Assembly: GCA_028281845.1 (NCBI GenBank)
Contig: JANQJD010000002.1
Coordinates: 1 to 64,000, forward strand
Source: Rhodospirillales bacterium
GTDB taxonomy: Bacteria; Pseudomonadota; Alphaproteobacteria; Rhodospirillales; Rhodospirillaceae
Direction of reading: 5' to 3'
Length of the DNA: 64,000 nucleotides
In this document: positions 1 through 15,357 of the stretch, in pieces
Layout: each line of letters starts with the position of its first letter
Numbering within the stretch: the stretch's first letter is position 1
Position numbers and translations under genes: made by a program
Notes under the pieces: model-generated
Databases searched by the model: none
Told to the model about the DNA's origin: nothing
Seen by the model: only the letters and a program-made list of their open reading frames with translations

Positions 1-93
1 GGCCCCATTGCAATGGACGAGGGCTTGCGCTTTGCTATACGCGAAGGTGGCCGCACCGTCGGCGCAGGTGTTGTATCGCGCATTATTGAGTAA
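1..93 (+). CDS. tuf: Elongation factor Tu, C-terminal end only (partial)
   Basis: Reading from base 1 gives 30 residues and a TAA stop. They contain [16 protein letters not shown], the highly conserved last strand of EF-Tu domain 3, and end in RIIE. EF-Tu is the GTPase that carries aminoacyl-tRNA to the ribosome. The rest of the gene lies to the left of the window. The order tuf, tRNA-Trp, secE, nusG is the standard proteobacterial arrangement and supports the call. Confidence 0.93.
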   Translation, partial: GPIAMDEGLRFAIREGGRTVGAGVVSRIIE

Positions 94-101
94 TGAGTTT
101 G

Positions 102-177
102 AGGGGTATAGCTCAGTCGGCAGAGCGGCGGTCTCCAAAACCGTAGGTCGCGGGTTCGAATCCTGCTGCCCCTGCCA
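102..177 (+). tRNA. trnW: tRNA-Trp (anticodon CCA)
   Basis: 76 nt with a complete cloverleaf. The acceptor stem AGGGGTA pairs with TGCCCCT, followed by discriminator G and an encoded CCA end. The D arm is GCTCAGTCGGCAGAGC, the anticodon loop CTCCAAA has anticodon CCA, and the T arm contains GGTTCGAATCC. It lies between tuf and secE, the usual place for tRNA-Trp. Confidence 0.97.
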
Positions 178-220
178 TCGGATGAGATGAGAATAGGCGC
201 TATTGATTTTTGAGAGCAGC

Positions 221-421
221 ATGGCAGCCAAGACCAGTCCGGGCCAGTTTATCCGTCAGGTACGGCGGGAGTTCGGTAGGGTGATATGGCCAAGCCGTAA
301 GGAGACGGTGATTTCCACTGGCATGGTTATGGTCAGTGTTTTTCTGGCAGCAGCCTTTTTTATGCTTGTGGATCAATTCTTAGCCTGGAGTGTGAAGTTA
401 GCGTTCGGGCTGGGAGGGTAG
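221..421 (+). CDS. secE: Preprotein translocase subunit SecE
   Basis: A 66-residue inner-membrane protein that clamps SecY in the SecYEG protein-export channel. The amphipathic segment [20 protein letters not shown] (about residues 9-28), including the conserved VIWPSRKET, precedes one membrane helix (about 33-60). This is the short one-helix SecE typical of bacteria outside the enterics. I chose ATG 221 because the protein then begins MAAKTSP like relatives; an in-frame TTG at 203 would add six residues. It is followed after 4 bases by nusG. Confidence 0.95.
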   Translation: MAAKTSPGQFIRQVRREFGRVIWPSRKETVISTGMVMVSVFLAAAFFMLVDQFLAWSVKLAFGLGG

Positions 422-425
422 GACC

Positions 426-956
426 ATGGCAGTATGCTGGTATGTCATCCATGTCTATTCCGGTTTTGAGAAGAAGGTTGCACAATCAATACGAGAAAGA
501 GCCGTTGCGAAGGGGATGGAAGACAGATTCGCAGAAATTCTTGTGCCTGCAGAGGAAGTTGTCGAGGTCCGACGTGGGACGCGGTTTTCCACAGAACGCA
601 AATTCTTTCCAGGTTACGTGCTCATCCAGATGGACTTAAACGATGAGACGTGGCATCTGGTGAAGAATACACCAAAGGTCACAGGGTTTCTCGGTGGGAG
701 AGGGAGACCGTTGCCTATTTCGCAAATAGAGGCTGAACGTATTATGCGTCAGGTTCAAGAGGGTATTGAACGTCCTAAGCCATCTATTGCATTTGAGGTA
801 GGAGAGCAGGTTAGAGTTTGTGACGGCCCTTTTACCTCTTTTAATGGTTTAGTTGAGGAAGTAGACTCGGAAAAAGCGCGAATAAAAGTGTCTGTGTCAA
901 TATTTGGGCGCTCAACGCCTGTTGAACTTGAATATGCTCAGGTAGAGAAAACATGA
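426..956 (+). CDS. nusG: Transcription termination/antitermination protein NusG
   Basis: 176 residues, the usual length. The N-terminal NGN domain begins [20 protein letters not shown] and includes [10 protein letters not shown], the surface that binds the RNA polymerase clamp helices. The C-terminal KOW domain (about residues 125-176) contains [19 protein letters not shown] and contacts Rho or ribosomal S10. NusG reduces pausing and couples transcription to translation. It sits 4 nt after secE and 33 nt before rplK, consistent with a secE-nusG-rplKA transcript. Confidence 0.97.
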   Translation: MAVCWYVIHVYSGFEKKVAQSIRERAVAKGMEDRFAEILVPAEEVVEVRRGTRFSTERKFFPGYVLIQMDLNDETWHLVKNTPKVTGFLGGRGRPLPISQIEAERIMRQVQEGIERPKPSIAFEVGEQVRVCDGPFTSFNGLVEEVDSEKARIKVSVSIFGRSTPVELEYAQVEKT

Positions 957-989
957 ACTACGGCCAGTCATGAAGGCTGAGGAAGACGA

Positions 990-1418
990 ATGGCAAAAAA
1001 GATTGTGGGCTATATCAAAATACAGGTACCAGCAGCCAAGGCGAACCCTTCGCCGCCGATAGGCCCAGCATTAGGTCAACGCGGCCTCAACATCATGCAG
1101 TTCTGTAAGGAATTCAATGCTGCGACGCAAATTTTTGAAGTTGGGACGCCCATCCCTGTGCTGATCACTGCTTACAGTGATAGAAGTTTTTCTTTTGTGA
1201 CACGAACACCACCGGTCAGCTATTTTCTGAAAAAGGCCGCTGGGGTTGAGAAGGGTGCGGCGACAACTGATCGTGGATTTATCGGCAGTGTTTCCATGAG
1301 CACGCTGCGAGAGATAGCTCAGGCTAAGTTCAACGATCTGAACTGCTACGATCTCGAATCCGCTGTACGGCAGATGGTCGGTTCAGCCCGCTCCATGGGG
1401 TTGCAGGTGACGGAGTAG
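990..1418 (+). CDS. rplK: 50S ribosomal protein L11
   Basis: 142 residues. The N-terminal domain has [20 protein letters not shown], the proline-rich linker region that binds thiostrepton-class drugs and contacts elongation factors. The C-terminal domain (about residues 70-142) binds the GTPase-associated region of 23S rRNA. Lysines in the first segment are known PrmA methylation targets in other bacteria. It is followed after 4 bases by rplA, so the two are probably translationally coupled. Confidence 0.97.
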   Translation: MAKKIVGYIKIQVPAAKANPSPPIGPALGQRGLNIMQFCKEFNAATQIFEVGTPIPVLITAYSDRSFSFVTRTPPVSYFLKKAAGVEKGAATTDRGFIGSVSMSTLREIAQAKFNDLNCYDLESAVRQMVGSARSMGLQVTE

Positions 1419-1422
1419 GCTT

Positions 1423-2118
1423 ATGGGAAAAGGCAAGCGGCTGCGAGCAGCTTATGCAGCTATTGACCACACTCTGTTCTATGATCTGCAGGAGGCTCTC
1501 GCTCTCCTCAGGACGCGCGCTAATGCCAGATTTGACGAGACGATAGAGATCGCCATGAATCTAGGGGTGGATCCACGACATGCAGATCAAATGGTACGGG
1601 GGATTGTCACATTGCCACATGGCACAGGCCGACGTGTGCGAGTGGCCGTGTTTGCAAGGGGAGAGAAGGCGCGGGAAGCCGAAGCGGCTGGAGTGGACAT
1701 TGTGGGAGCAGAGGACCTCGCTGAAAGGGTCCAAGCAGGTCATATTGATTTCAATCACTGTATTGCCACGCCTGACATGATGGGGATAGTTGGCAAATTA
1801 GGGAGGGTCTTAGGACCGCGGAATCTGCTGCCAAATCCTAAGCTGGGGACAATGACTGTCAACGTGCGTGAGGCGATCCGTGCGGCCAAGACCGGACAAG
1901 TCCAGTTCCGTGTTGAAAAGGCTGGAATCATTCATGCGGGTGTTGGCAAGATGAGCTTCACAGATCTCTCATTGATTGAGAACATCAAGGTTTTTTGCGA
2001 CGCTATTGTCAAGGCGAAGCCATCTGGGGCGAAAGGGGTGTATCTCAAGAAGGTTTCTGTGAGTTCGACTACGGGACCAGGCGTCAAGGTAAACATTGTC
2101 AGTCTCTCTGGCTGGTAA
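1423..2118 (+). CDS. rplA: 50S ribosomal protein L1
   Basis: 231 residues, normal length. The conserved features are [20 protein letters not shown] near the N terminus, the central [20 protein letters not shown] that contacts 23S rRNA of the L1 stalk, and the C-terminal GPGVKVNI. L1 moves with the stalk to release deacylated tRNA from the E site. In other bacteria L1 also represses its own operon by binding the rplK leader; whether that holds here is not visible. A 215-base leader separates it from rplJ. Confidence 0.97.
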   Translation: MGKGKRLRAAYAAIDHTLFYDLQEALALLRTRANARFDETIEIAMNLGVDPRHADQMVRGIVTLPHGTGRRVRVAVFARGEKAREAEAAGVDIVGAEDLAERVQAGHIDFNHCIATPDMMGIVGKLGRVLGPRNLLPNPKLGTMTVNVREAIRAAKTGQVQFRVEKAGIIHAGVGKMSFTDLSLIENIKVFCDAIVKAKPSGAKGVYLKKVSVSSTTGPGVKVNIVSLSGW

Positions 2119-2333
2119 GAACTTTCACCCTTATGCTGGTGGAGCCCGGCGTGTCTGAAATCGCATGTGCTCGACTCCGATTGTGTGAGGACCCTGGGGG
2201 GCTTCATGGATGATTGGCCTGTGCAATTTGCCTGTGCAGAATGCCCCACCTTGCTCCTCTTGTGGGGCAGCACGGGAGGTGGGAGGGCGTTTCTGCCGCA
2301 GAATCCTCCCCGCAACGAGAAGCGGAGACGAAC
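2119..2333 (+). promoter_or_regulatory. Candidate ribosomal protein L10 leader (rplJL autoregulation)
   Basis: 215 nt between rplA and rplJ in the position where many bacteria carry the structured L10(L12)4-binding leader. The strongest visible element is a hairpin with a perfect 8-bp stem, TGCCCCAC (2242-2249) with GTGGGGCA (2262-2269), around a 12-nt loop. A direct repeat GCCTGTGCA occurs at 2217 and 2230. No T-run follows the hairpin, so it is not an intrinsic terminator. The regulatory role is inferred from position. Confidence 0.45.
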
Positions 2334-2861
2334 GTGAACCAGAAAAAGAAAAGGGAACTAGTTTCTGCTTTACACCATTTAATCAGAAAGAGCGCAATCG
2401 TCGTCGTCGTGCACTACAGGGGTATGACAGTTGCAGAGAGCGCGTTCCTGCGGGCACAGCTGCGGGCAGCAGATGCTCATTTCAAGGTGACGAAAAATAG
2501 GCTCACACGCCTTGCCCTGGCAGGAACAGGCTATGAAGGTGTGTCCCCTCTGTTAGTCGGCCCGACAGCACTCGCCTGTTCACAGGATCCAGTCGCTGCC
2601 GCGAGGGTCCTCGCCAAGTTCTCTAGGGAGAACAACAAGCTTGTTCTTCTCGGCGGAGGACATGGTGCGACCATGTTAACCCCAGACGGAATTCAGTCTC
2701 TGGCTGAACTGCCTTCACTCGGGGAACTGCGGGCTCATCTTGTTTTCATGCTCCAGGCACCGGCTACCAGGATGGTCGGCCTGCTCCAGGCACCGGCAAG
2801 AAAGTTCGCTCAGGTGCTCAAAGCGTATGCGGACAGGGAGAAGAATGAAACTGTGTGGTAG
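2334..2861 (+). CDS. rplJ: 50S ribosomal protein L10
   Basis: 175 residues from GTG 2334. That start gives [20 protein letters not shown], which aligns with other L10 N termini; the frame is open 40 codons further upstream but that part does not resemble L10. The segment [14 protein letters not shown] and the later KFSRENNKL are typical. The C-terminal helix binds L7/L12 dimers to form the ribosomal stalk that recruits translation GTPases. It lies 41 nt ahead of rplL. Confidence 0.96.
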   Translation: MNQKKKRELVSALHHLIRKSAIVVVVHYRGMTVAESAFLRAQLRAADAHFKVTKNRLTRLALAGTGYEGVSPLLVGPTALACSQDPVAAARVLAKFSRENNKLVLLGGGHGATMLTPDGIQSLAELPSLGELRAHLVFMLQAPATRMVGLLQAPARKFAQVLKAYADREKNETVW

Positions 2862-2902
2862 GATGTTGCGAGATAGATTATTCCTTTCAGGAGTTGCATA
2901 CT

Positions 2903-3280
2903 ATGCCTGATCTTGCCAAGCTTGTTGAAGATCTCTCTAGTTTGACAGTCCTTGAGGCAGCAGAACTCTCGAAGATTCTTGAAGAGAGATGGGAGGTCTC
3001 AGCAGTAGCACCGGTAGCAGTGGCTACCACTCCTGTCGCGGCCGTGGCCGCTCCTCCAGTTGAGGAGCAGACAGAGTTCTCCGTCGTCCTTGCAGAAACT
3101 GGAGAGAAAAAGATAAACGTAATCAAAGAGGTGCGTGCAATAACCGGTCTTGGCCTCAAAGAGGCAAAGGATCTTGTCGAGGGCGCCCCGAAGACCGTCA
3201 AGGAAGGTGTTTCTAAGGAGGAAGCACAGTCCATCCAAAAGAAGCTCGAAGATGTTGGTGCAAAGGTTGAATTAAAATAA
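2903..3280 (+). CDS. rplL: 50S ribosomal protein L7/L12
   Basis: 125 residues from ATG 2903, preceded by a CAGGAG Shine-Dalgarno sequence. The N-terminal dimerisation domain ([20 protein letters not shown]) is followed by an Ala/Pro/Val-rich hinge (about residues 38-55) and the C-terminal domain [20 protein letters not shown] through [12 protein letters not shown], which contacts EF-Tu, EF-G and IF2. The frame extends upstream to 2855, but that section is the tail of rplJ and spacer. Confidence 0.97.
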   Translation: MPDLAKLVEDLSSLTVLEAAELSKILEERWEVSAVAPVAVATTPVAAVAAPPVEEQTEFSVVLAETGEKKINVIKEVRAITGLGLKEAKDLVEGAPKTVKEGVSKEEAQSIQKKLEDVGAKVELK

Positions 3281-3462
3281 TATTAATATTCTCACTCACG
3301 TTCGAATCGCTGGTATTGGGCTCTTTTTTACAGCGTGTGTTTACCCTCCAGAGGAGTTTTGATATGTTGAGTGTCGGGTGCTCACGTCTGCAAACAGGTG
3401 TGTCCGCATTATAAGACACTGAGCTGAGCATGGAGTACGCGCGGTCTTCGAGCCCTGGCAGG

Positions 3463-3480
3463 CTAGTGTTTCTAGTGTTT
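3463..3480. repeat. Perfect 9-bp tandem duplication
   Basis: Unit CTAGTGTTT occurs twice head to tail (3463-3471 and 3472-3480), followed by a further CT. It lies in the rplL-rpoB gap. Confidence 0.9.
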
Positions 3481-3764
3481 CTTACGTTGGTCATCAGTCT
3501 TGCGTCACCCGGTGACTGCCCGGCTGTCCGTTCAGGCGGGCATGGGGTGTCTGCGGTGGCTTTCCGTTTGCTGTGAAGATGTTGCTTCTATCGGAGCAGT
3601 ACAGAGATGAGCAACACGGCAAGTACGGAGGGGGGCAGTTTTCCTTGGAGGGAGTGAGTCGGGTTGGTGGTCGAAACATCCCTCCAGCCTCCCAGACTCC
3701 AGACGAATTAGCTGAACGAATGAGCTGAAGAAAGCACAGGTTTTCCTCTCTCGGGAAAAGGCAC

Positions 3765-3798
3765 GCGGTCCCAATATCAGTGAGGTTCCAATATCAGT
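3765..3798. repeat. 17-bp tandem duplication upstream of rpoB
   Basis: GCGGTCCCAATATCAGT (3765-3781) is followed directly by GAGGTTCCAATATCAGT (3782-3798): 15 of 17 bases match. It ends 19 bases before the rpoB start. Confidence 0.88.
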
Positions 3799-3817
3799 TC
3801 TAATCTAAGGAGCAGCA

Positions 3818-6800
3818 ATGGCTAGATCCTTCACGGCTCGCAAGCGGGTACGGAAGAATTTCGGACGCATCCAGTCTGTTGCGCCGATGCCCAACTTGAT
3901 CGAGGTGCAGAAAAGCTCCTATGCTCAGTTTCTCCAGATGGAGATTTTGCCAGAACAGCGAGCATCTCTTGGCCTTCAGGAAGTCTTTCAATCCGTCTTT
4001 CCTATACGAGACTTCTCAGGGCGCGGCGAGCTTGAATTCGTCACATATGACTTCGAACCGCCTAAATACGATGTGGAGGAATGCCAGCAGCGCGGCATGA
4101 CGTATGCGGCGCCTCTCAAGGTCACACTACGTCTAGTAGTGTGGGACATCCACGAGGAGACAGGTTCCCGTTCTATTCACGATATCAAGGAACAGGACGT
4201 CTACGTAGGCGATATGCCTTTGATGACGATCAATGGCACCTTCATTATCAATGGCACAGAACGGGTGATCGTCAGTCAGATGCATCGCTCACCTGGCGTT
4301 TTTTTCGATCACGACAAGGGGAAGACCCATTCATCTGGTAAGTATCTTTTTGCGGCTCGTGTGATCCCTTACCGTGGCTCATGGCTCGATTTTGAATTCG
4401 ATTCAAAAGACCTTGTCTATGTGCGTATAGATCGCCGCCGTAAATTGCCTGTGACGACTCTCCTTTATGCTTTGGATTCCGAAGAGACAGCTGCGGCCCG
4501 CGCTACGAACGGAGCCTTAGACCCGTCCATGGTTCGTGGCATGACGGCAGAGTCTATACTCAACTACTTCTATGAGAGCATTACATTCCGGTACGACGGG
4601 GAATGGTGGAAAGTCTCCTTCCAGCCAGAGCATCTGCGCGGCGTAAAACTTCCCTTTGACCTTGTCGATGCTGCGACTGGCGAGGTCAAGGCTGTAGCCG
4701 GGACTACAGTGACTCCCCGTCTGGGCCGCAGGCTCCTGGAAGAGGGTTTGGTTGAACGGCGAGTCTTTCCTGAGGAACTTGTCGGTCGTTATGCGGCCCT
4801 CGACCTTATCAACGAAGGGACAGGTGAGATCTATGTTGAGGCCGGCGAGGAATTGACTCTTGAGGTAATAACTACTATTACGAATAGTGGTTTAACAGAT
4901 TTGCCTGTTTTACGTATCGATCACATTAACGTGGGCCCCTATCTTCGCAACACCCTTGCCATGGATAAGAACAGTTCACGGGAAGAGGCGCTGATTGACA
5001 TTTACCGTGTGATGCGTCCAGGGGAACCGCCAACCCTAGAAACAGCAGAAGCCCTCTTTTTTGGTCTTTTCTTTGACCCAGAACGGTATGATCTCTCAGC
5101 GGTGGGACGGGTTAAAATGAACGCACGGCTCGGGTTCGATCATGTGCCTGATAGCGTCCGGACATTGCGGCGGGAAGACATCCTACGTATTATTAAAGTT
5201 CTGATGGATCTCAAAGACGATCGTGGAGAAGTAGATGATATAGATCATTTAGGCAATCGTAGGGTGCGGTCTGTTGGCGAGTTGATGGAAAATCAATACA
5301 GGCTCGGCCTCCTGCGTATGGAGCGAGCCATTCGCGAGCGCATGAGTTCGGTGGATATTGATACGGTCATGCCGCACGACTTGATCAATGCAAAGCCGGC
5401 CGTGGCCGCAGTGCGGGAGTTTTTCGGCTCCTCTCAGCTATCGCAATTCATGGATCAGACCAATCCTTTGGCCGAGATTACGCACAAGAGACGTCTGTCA
5501 GCTCTGGGGCCTGGTGGTCTGACCCGCGAGCGGGCGGGGTTCGAGGTACGTGATGTCCATCCCACGCATTATGGTCGCATCTGCCCTATAGAAACACCAG
5601 AAGGGCCTAATATTGGTCTTATCAATAGTCTTGCTACTTATGCACGAATTAACCAATACGGATTTATTGAAAGTCCTTACTGTAAGGTGGTACAGGGCCG
5701 CGTCACTGAGGAGGTGCACTATCTGTCTGCTATGGAAGAAAGCCGTTACAGCGTTGCCCAGGCTAGTGCGGAGTTAGACGGGAACGGCTGTTTCGTTGCG
5801 GACATGATTCCTTGCCGCAAAGCAGGCGACTTTGTCATGGTTCACCAGAATGAGATTGACTTCATCGATGTGTCCCCTAAGCAACTAGTCTCTGTCGCAG
5901 CAGCACTCATTCCCTTTCTTGAAAATGACGATGCTAACCGCGCCCTCATGGGGTCAAACATGCAGCGCCAGGCTGTCCCTTTGGTCCGTGCTGAAGCACC
6001 ACTGGTTGGAACGGGTATGGAAGAAGCAGTGGCTCGTGACTCGGGAGCGGCCATTGCCGCGCGCCGTGGAGGAATCGTACGACAAGTGGACGCCACCCGT
6101 ATTGTTATCCGCGCCACAGAGGATACCTCGTCGTCAGCTCCAGGTGTGGACATCTATCGTTTGGCAAAGTTCCAACGCTCTAACCAAAGTACCTGTATCA
6201 CACAGCGACCGTTGGTCCATGTTGGGGACACGGTGCGCACGGGTGACACCATCGCTGACGGCCCATCGACAGAACTAGGGGAACTTGCGCTTGGCCGGAA
6301 TGTGCTAGTGGCCTTCATGCCATGGAACGGATATAACTTCGAGGATTCAATCCTCATCTCTGAACGCATCGTGCGCGACGACGTGTTCACATCGATTCAT
6401 ATTGAAGAGTTCGAGATCATGGCCCGTGATACAAAGCTAGGCCAGGAAGAGATAACACGCGATATTCCCAATGTCGGTGAGGATGCACTGAGAAATTTAG
6501 ATGAAGCAGGCATTGTTTATATTGGTGCAGAGGTCAAGGCAAGCGACATTTTAGTTGGTAAGGTGACCCCGAAAGGGGAATCGCCAGTGACGCCGGAGGA
6601 GAAGCTCTTGCGTGCCATTTTTGGCGAGAAGGCATCTGATATTCGTGATACTTCCTTGCGTGTGCCGCCAGGAGTCACGGGAACTGTCGTCGAGGTCCGC
6701 GTTTTTGCCCGCCGCGGTGTGGAGAAAGATGAGCGTGCGCTCGCCATTGAGAGGGCGGAGATTGAAGCCCTCGCTAAAGACCGTGATGACGAGCGGATCA

Positions 6801-7969
6801 TCTTGGAAGGGTCATTCCATGAACGTCTCAAAGAAAGACTCATAGGGCACAAGAGCGTGTCAGGCCCGAAAGATATGAAGGATGGCTGTCTGCTCACAGA
6901 GGATTTACTGGCGACCTGCACATATAACCAATGGCAACATATTGTTGTTGAGGATGCTGCTGCTATGGCAGAAATAGAGTCCTTGAAGGGACTGTATGAT
7001 GAGAGCATAGCTAAGCTGCAGGAGCGCTTTGAAAATAAAATTGAGAAATTACAACGTGGTGATGAATTACCGCCAGGCGTGATGAAGATGGTTAAGGTCT
7101 TTGTCGCTGTGAAAAGAAAGCTACAACCTGGTGACAAAATGGCCGGTCGTCACGGCAACAAGGGCGTTATTTCACGAATTGTTCCTGTTGAAGATATGCC
7201 TTTTACAGAAGACGGCACCTATGTGGACATTGTTCTCAACCCATTGGGTGTGCCATCGCGCATGAACGTCGGGCAGATTCTGGAGACCCATCTGGGGTGG
7301 GCTTGCGCCAGCCTAGGCGGGCAGATTGGGGAACTGCTCCAATCCGAGAAAATGGCACAGTTACGCGATACATTAGAAGATATATATGATAGTAACACCT
7401 TTGAGAAAGAAATCGCAGGTTTATCCAATGACCAACTCGTAGAGCTGGCACGGAATCTGCGTTGTGGTGTTCCCATTGCGACGCCAGTATTTGACGGTGC
7501 CAGAGAGAGCGATATCATTTCTATGTTGCAAAAGTCAGGGTTGCATTCTTCTGGTCAAGTGCTCTTGATTGATGGTCGTACGGGAGAACCTTTTGACAGA
7601 TATGTCACTGTAGGTTATATATATATGTTGAAATTGCACCATTTAGTGGATGATAAAATTCATGCAAGATCAATAGGTCCTTATTCTCTTGTAACGCAAC
7701 AACCTTTGGGGGGGAAAGCCCAGTTTGGTGGACAGCGCTTTGGTGAAATGGAGGTATGGGCCTTAGAAGCCTATGGCGCAGCCTATACTTTGCAGGAGAT
7801 GCTGACGGTCAAGTCCGACGACGTGTCAGGTCGCACTAAGGTCTACGAATCCGTTGTACGCGGTGATGATACTTTTGAGGCAGGTATTCCTGAGTCTTTC
7901 AATGTTTTAGTGAAAGAGATGCGATCTCTAGGTCTGGACGTTGAATTAAATCAGTCTAATTTTCAGTAG
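3818..7969 (+). CDS. rpoB: DNA-directed RNA polymerase subunit beta
   Basis: 1383 residues, the usual alphaproteobacterial size, starting ATG after AAGGAGCAGCA. The rifampicin pocket is at about residues 537-568 ([20 protein letters not shown], then [12 protein letters not shown]), with the D, H and S residues usually found in drug-sensitive enzymes. The catalytic-centre segment [15 protein letters not shown] is at about 1104-1118. The C terminus carries the clamp-proximal [19 protein letters not shown]. An AT-rich codon patch runs from about 7606 to 7690 (ATA, AGA, TTA and TCA codons), unlike the flanks. rpoC follows after 118 bases. Confidence 0.98.
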   Translation: MARSFTARKRVRKNFGRIQSVAPMPNLIEVQKSSYAQFLQMEILPEQRASLGLQEVFQSVFPIRDFSGRGELEFVTYDFEPPKYDVEECQQRGMTYAAPLKVTLRLVVWDIHEETGSRSIHDIKEQDVYVGDMPLMTINGTFIINGTERVIVSQMHRSPGVFFDHDKGKTHSSGKYLFAARVIPYRGSWLDFEFDSKDLVYVRIDRRRKLPVTTLLYALDSEETAAARATNGALDPSMVRGMTAESILNYFYESITFRYDGEWWKVSFQPEHLRGVKLPFDLVDAATGEVKAVAGTTVTPRLGRRLLEEGLVERRVFPEELVGRYAALDLINEGTGEIYVEAGEELTLEVITTITNSGLTDLPVLRIDHINVGPYLRNTLAMDKNSSREEALIDIYRVMRPGEPPTLETAEALFFGLFFDPERYDLSAVGRVKMNARLGFDHVPDSVRTLRREDILRIIKVLMDLKDDRGEVDDIDHLGNRRVRSVGELMENQYRLGLLRMERAIRERMSSVDIDTVMPHDLINAKPAVAAVREFFGSSQLSQFMDQTNPLAEITHKRRLSALGPGGLTRERAGFEVRDVHPTHYGRICPIETPEGPNIGLINSLATYARINQYGFIESPYCKVVQGRVTEEVHYLSAMEESRYSVAQASAELDGNGCFVADMIPCRKAGDFVMVHQNEIDFIDVSPKQLVSVAAALIPFLENDDANRALMGSNMQRQAVPLVRAEAPLVGTGMEEAVARDSGAAIAARRGGIVRQVDATRIVIRATEDTSSSAPGVDIYRLAKFQRSNQSTCITQRPLVHVGDTVRTGDTIADGPSTELGELALGRNVLVAFMPWNGYNFEDSILISERIVRDDVFTSIHIEEFEIMARDTKLGQEEITRDIPNVGEDALRNLDEAGIVYIGAEVKASDILVGKVTPKGESPVTPEEKLLRAIFGEKASDIRDTSLRVPPGVTGTVVEVRVFARRGVEKDERALAIERAEIEALAKDRDDERIILEGSFHERLKERLIGHKSVSGPKDMKDGCLLTEDLLATCTYNQWQHIVVEDAAAMAEIESLKGLYDESIAKLQERFENKIEKLQRGDELPPGVMKMVKVFVAVKRKLQPGDKMAGRHGNKGVISRIVPVEDMPFTEDGTYVDIVLNPLGVPSRMNVGQILETHLGWACASLGGQIGELLQSEKMAQLRDTLEDIYDSNTFEKEIAGLSNDQLVELARNLRCGVPIATPVFDGARESDIISMLQKSGLHSSGQVLLIDGRTGEPFDRYVTVGYIYMLKLHHLVDDKIHARSIGPYSLVTQQPLGGKAQFGGQRFGEMEVWALEAYGAAYTLQEMLTVKSDDVSGRTKVYESVVRGDDTFEAGIPESFNVLVKEMRSLGLDVELNQSNFQ

Positions 7970-8042
7970 TTATTATTGTGGACTGAGATTATTTTCACGT
8001 ATTGCAAGATATTATTAAAAATGGCACGTTTTGTGGTCATAG

Positions 8043-12584
<4,542 letters not shown>

Positions 12585-12625
12585 TTGCACTGAGTTGCCT
12601 TTGAGAAGGCGTGAAGACAGACTCA

Positions 12626-13894
12626 ATGATCGGCCTTAGAAGCTCGTTCCTGCGCACCCTTCAGGCGCGCGGGTATCTTCATCAATGCACTGACCTGGAA
12701 GGGCTTGATACCGTGCTAGTCCAGAAAGGGCCGATCGTAGCTTATATTGGCTTCGATTGCACAGCGGACAGCCTTCACGTTGGTAGCCTGGTCCAGATCA
12801 TGCTCCTGCGGCACCTGCAGCAGAGTGGTCACAAGCCTATTGTGTTAATGGGCGGGAGTACTACTCAGATTGGTGATCCCTCTGGTAAGGAAGAAATGCG
12901 TCAGTTTCTTCCAGAAACGCAGATTGCCGCTAACATGGCTAGCCTCAGAAAAGTATTCGCTGGCTTTTTGACATTTGGTAGTGGCCCATCTGACGCGATG
13001 ATAGTTGACAATGCGGACTGGCTACATTCACTGAATTATATTGCCTTTTTACGGGACTATGGCCGATACTTTTCCGTCAACAGAATGCTTGGCCTTGATT
13101 CTGTCCGTCTGCGGCTAGAACGGGGACACCCCCTGACGTTTCTCGAGTTCTCCTATGTAGTTCTGCAGAGCTACGATTTTCTAGAACTGTGGCGTCGAGC
13201 TGGTTGCTGCCTGCAGATGGGAGGGGCAGATCAGTGGGGTCATATCATCAACGGCATTGAATTAGCCCGCAAGGTTGAAGGTGTCGAGTTATTTGGCCTG
13301 ACAGCACCATTGATAACTACAATTAATGGTAATAAAATGGGAAAGACGGCAGACGGGGCTGTGTGGCTCAACGCTGATCGGCTCTCGCCCTATGGTTATT
13401 GGCAGTTCTGGCGTAACACAAAAGATTCTGATGTGGGACGGTTTCTGCGGCTTTTTACAGAATTACCGTTGGAGAGCATTGCTCATCTGGAATCTCTCTC
13501 TGGGGCTGCCCGTAACAAGGCTAAGTGGTGGTTAGCCTGTGAAGCAACCCGCTTGGCTCACGGTGAAAAAGCCGCTCGTGCTGCTGCCGAAACGGCTCGG
13601 AAGGTGTTCGAGGAAGGCACATTTGGGCAAGCAATGCCGGTCTTCGAGGTCCCAGCGGCCGTCTTAGCAAAAGAGGGTCTTGGTTTGCTTGACGCCTTGC
13701 GACAGGCTGGTCTCGTCAGGTCTAACAGCGAGGCCCGTCGTTTGGTCCGGAGCGGTGGTGTGCGGGTCAATAATATTGTTGTCGGTGATGAGACACACCG
13801 TATTACATTCAAAGATATCGATGACGGCGCGGTTAAATTATCTGCCGGTCGTAAATACCACGTAGTCGTTTTGCCTGTCCGGAAGACACCCTAA
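12626..13894 (+). CDS. tyrS: Tyrosyl-tRNA synthetase
   Basis: 422 residues from ATG 12626; GTG 12611 in the same frame would add five. The 12626 start puts the conserved [15 protein letters not shown] at the same distance from the N terminus as in relatives. The class I catalytic core has the HIGH-equivalent DSLHVGSL (about residues 50-57) and KMGKT as the KMSKS-equivalent. An S4 RNA-binding domain forms the C terminus ([20 protein letters not shown]), as in the bacterial TyrS type. The enzyme charges tRNA-Tyr with tyrosine. Its stop codon lies within a 15-bp tandem duplication. Confidence 0.95.
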   Translation: MIGLRSSFLRTLQARGYLHQCTDLEGLDTVLVQKGPIVAYIGFDCTADSLHVGSLVQIMLLRHLQQSGHKPIVLMGGSTTQIGDPSGKEEMRQFLPETQIAANMASLRKVFAGFLTFGSGPSDAMIVDNADWLHSLNYIAFLRDYGRYFSVNRMLGLDSVRLRLERGHPLTFLEFSYVVLQSYDFLELWRRAGCCLQMGGADQWGHIINGIELARKVEGVELFGLTAPLITTINGNKMGKTADGAVWLNADRLSPYGYWQFWRNTKDSDVGRFLRLFTELPLESIAHLESLSGAARNKAKWWLACEATRLAHGEKAARAAAETARKVFEEGTFGQAMPVFEVPAAVLAKEGLGLLDALRQAGLVRSNSEARRLVRSGGVRVNNIVVGDETHRITFKDIDDGAVKLSAGRKYHVVVLPVRKTP

Positions 13895-13921
13895 GAATAC
13901 TGGGAATAAGAATACTGGGAA
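13892..13921. repeat. Perfect 15-bp tandem duplication covering the tyrS stop codon
   Basis: TAAGAATACTGGGAA occurs at 13892-13906 and again at 13907-13921 without a spacer. The first three bases of copy 1 are the tyrS stop. Confidence 0.93.
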
Positions 13922-14083
13922 AATGGCCTAGGCCGTCTTTTTCCTGGAGGATTTTCTCAAAGGGCATTCGCATGAGGGAGTCAAGTCAACGGATCTTGCA
14001 CGGGAGGAGTGGCATTTGTTATAGAGAAAAACCATCCCATGCCTGGAAAGGAGTGGGGTGATCAGGTGTGAAAAGAGACGATA

Positions 14084-14269
14084 ATGGCAGTTCCAAAGAA
14101 AAAGACGTCCAAATCCCGCAGAGACATGCGTCGTTCCCACCATGCTCTCGGGCGGACGAACGTTGTTGAGTGTGCCCATTGCGGGGAGCTGAAACGGCCA
14201 CATCATGTGTGTGAGCAATGCGGTTACTATGATGGTCGCGATGTGGTCAGTACAGTTTCCGGTGCCTGA
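14084..14269 (+). CDS. rpmF: 50S ribosomal protein L32
   Basis: 61 residues beginning [20 protein letters not shown], the L32 signature, followed by a zinc ribbon [20 protein letters not shown] with four cysteines. Length and sequence are typical. It heads the rpmF-plsX-fabH group, a widespread link between ribosome and phospholipid synthesis genes. The 189-base gap from tyrS holds no other gene that I can see; it contains a GGCCTAGGCC palindrome at 13924-13933. Confidence 0.97.
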   Translation: MAVPKKKTSKSRRDMRRSHHALGRTNVVECAHCGELKRPHHVCEQCGYYDGRDVVSTVSGA

Positions 14270-14307
14270 CAAGACCGCCCGACCAGCGATAGATTTAGGG
14301 ACGCACC

Positions 14308-15357
14308 TTGACTCAGAGGTTCACTCTATCGCTCGATGCCATGGGAGGGGATCGGGCACCTGCGGTAGTCATCGCGGGTATTGGGCTTGCTCTTCAGCGC
14401 TATCCGGCGGTGCGCTATCTCTTGTACGGTGACGAGGCGCAGCTCGGGCCTCTGCTGGATGCCGTCCCTGCCGTTGCCGCTGTCTGCACATTGCGCCATA
14501 CTGCTGAGAGTGTCGGGAACACGGATAAGCCATCCCATATGCTCCGCCAAGGACGCAGGACGAGCATGTGGTTGGCCATCCAGGCAGCCAAGGAGGGTGA
14601 GGCAAGTGGGGTCGTGTCAGCAGGGAACACTGGTGCATTAATGGCGATGGCAAAGGTCATGTTACGGACACTGCCTGGGATTAGCCGCCCTGCTATCGCC
14701 ACCGTTCTCCCTAGTCAGCGGGGGGAGGTTGTCATGCTGGATCTTGGAGCCAACAGCGATTGTGATGCTCACAATCTTTCTGAGTTTGCCGTCATGGGTG
14801 ATGCCTTTGCGCGTACTGTGTTAGGTATTGCGAACCCGTCCATCGGACTCCTCAATATTGGTGCTGAGGACATGAAGGGCAATGACGCTGTCCGGACTGC
14901 AAGTGCCTTACTGAAGGCCAGCCCCTTGGCTCTCAGGTTCCACGGTTTTGTGGAGGGCGATGATATCGGAGCGGGAACGGTAGATGTCGTTGTGACAGAT
15001 GGGTTTACCGGCAATGTTGCTCTGAAGACAGCAGAAGGCACAGCACAGCTCTATGCGAGTTTTCTGCGAGCGGCTTTTGGTGGATCCTTATTAGCCCGGC
15101 TCGGGTATCTACTCGCCCGACCAGCATTGACCAGGGTTAGAAAGCGAATCGACCCAAGACGCTACAACGGGGCCATGCTCCTTGGCCTTAATGGCATTTG
15201 CGTGAAGAGTCATGGGAGCACAGATGAAGTAGGTTTTGCTAATGCCATAGGGGTAGCAGCTGATCTTGTGATACATGGCTTTAATGAGAGAATCAAGAGT
15301 GAGTTTTCTGCATTGAAAATGTCTGGTGTCATGTCTGCAATGGCTGCAGGTCATTGA
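14308..15357 (+). CDS. plsX: Phosphate acyltransferase PlsX
   Basis: 349 residues from TTG 14308 (TTAGGG upstream). It makes acyl-phosphate from acyl-ACP for PlsY, the first committed steps of phospholipid synthesis. Family landmarks are LSLDAMGGDRAPAVVIAG at the N terminus, VSAGNTGALMA (about residues 107-117), MLDLGANSDC and FVEGDDIGAGTVDVVVTDGF. It is probably peripheral at the inner membrane. The TGA stop overlaps the ATG of fabH by one base, indicating translational coupling. Confidence 0.96.
   Translation: MTQRFTLSLDAMGGDRAPAVVIAGIGLALQRYPAVRYLLYGDEAQLGPLLDAVPAVAAVCTLRHTAESVGNTDKPSHMLRQGRRTSMWLAIQAAKEGEASGVVSAGNTGALMAMAKVMLRTLPGISRPAIATVLPSQRGEVVMLDLGANSDCDAHNLSEFAVMGDAFARTVLGIANPSIGLLNIGAEDMKGNDAVRTASALLKASPLALRFHGFVEGDDIGAGTVDVVVTDGFTGNVALKTAEGTAQLYASFLRAAFGGSLLARLGYLLARPALTRVRKRIDPRRYNGAMLLGLNGICVKSHGSTDEVGFANAIGVAADLVIHGFNERIKSEFSALKMSGVMSAMAAGH

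Larger units (their letters stand above)
3281..3817 (+). other. rplL-rpoB intergenic region (537 bp), no gene seen
   Basis: No convincing ORF on either strand. In other bacteria this interval can hold a partial terminator or an RNase processing site; no clear GC hairpin with T-run is visible. It holds two tandem duplications (a 9-bp unit at 3463-3480 and a 17-bp unit at 3765-3798), the second directly upstream of the rpoB ribosome-binding site CTAAGGAG. Confidence 0.6.

Noticed and set aside
8..190. 60-codon plus-strand frame at the left edge
   Set aside because: It runs across the tRNA-Trp gene and out of frame with the clear tuf end; a chance frame.
13924..13933. GGCCTAGGCC followed by GTCTTTTT, considered as a terminator after tyrS
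   Set aside because: A palindrome without room for a loop cannot form a useful RNA hairpin; the T-run alone is not enough.
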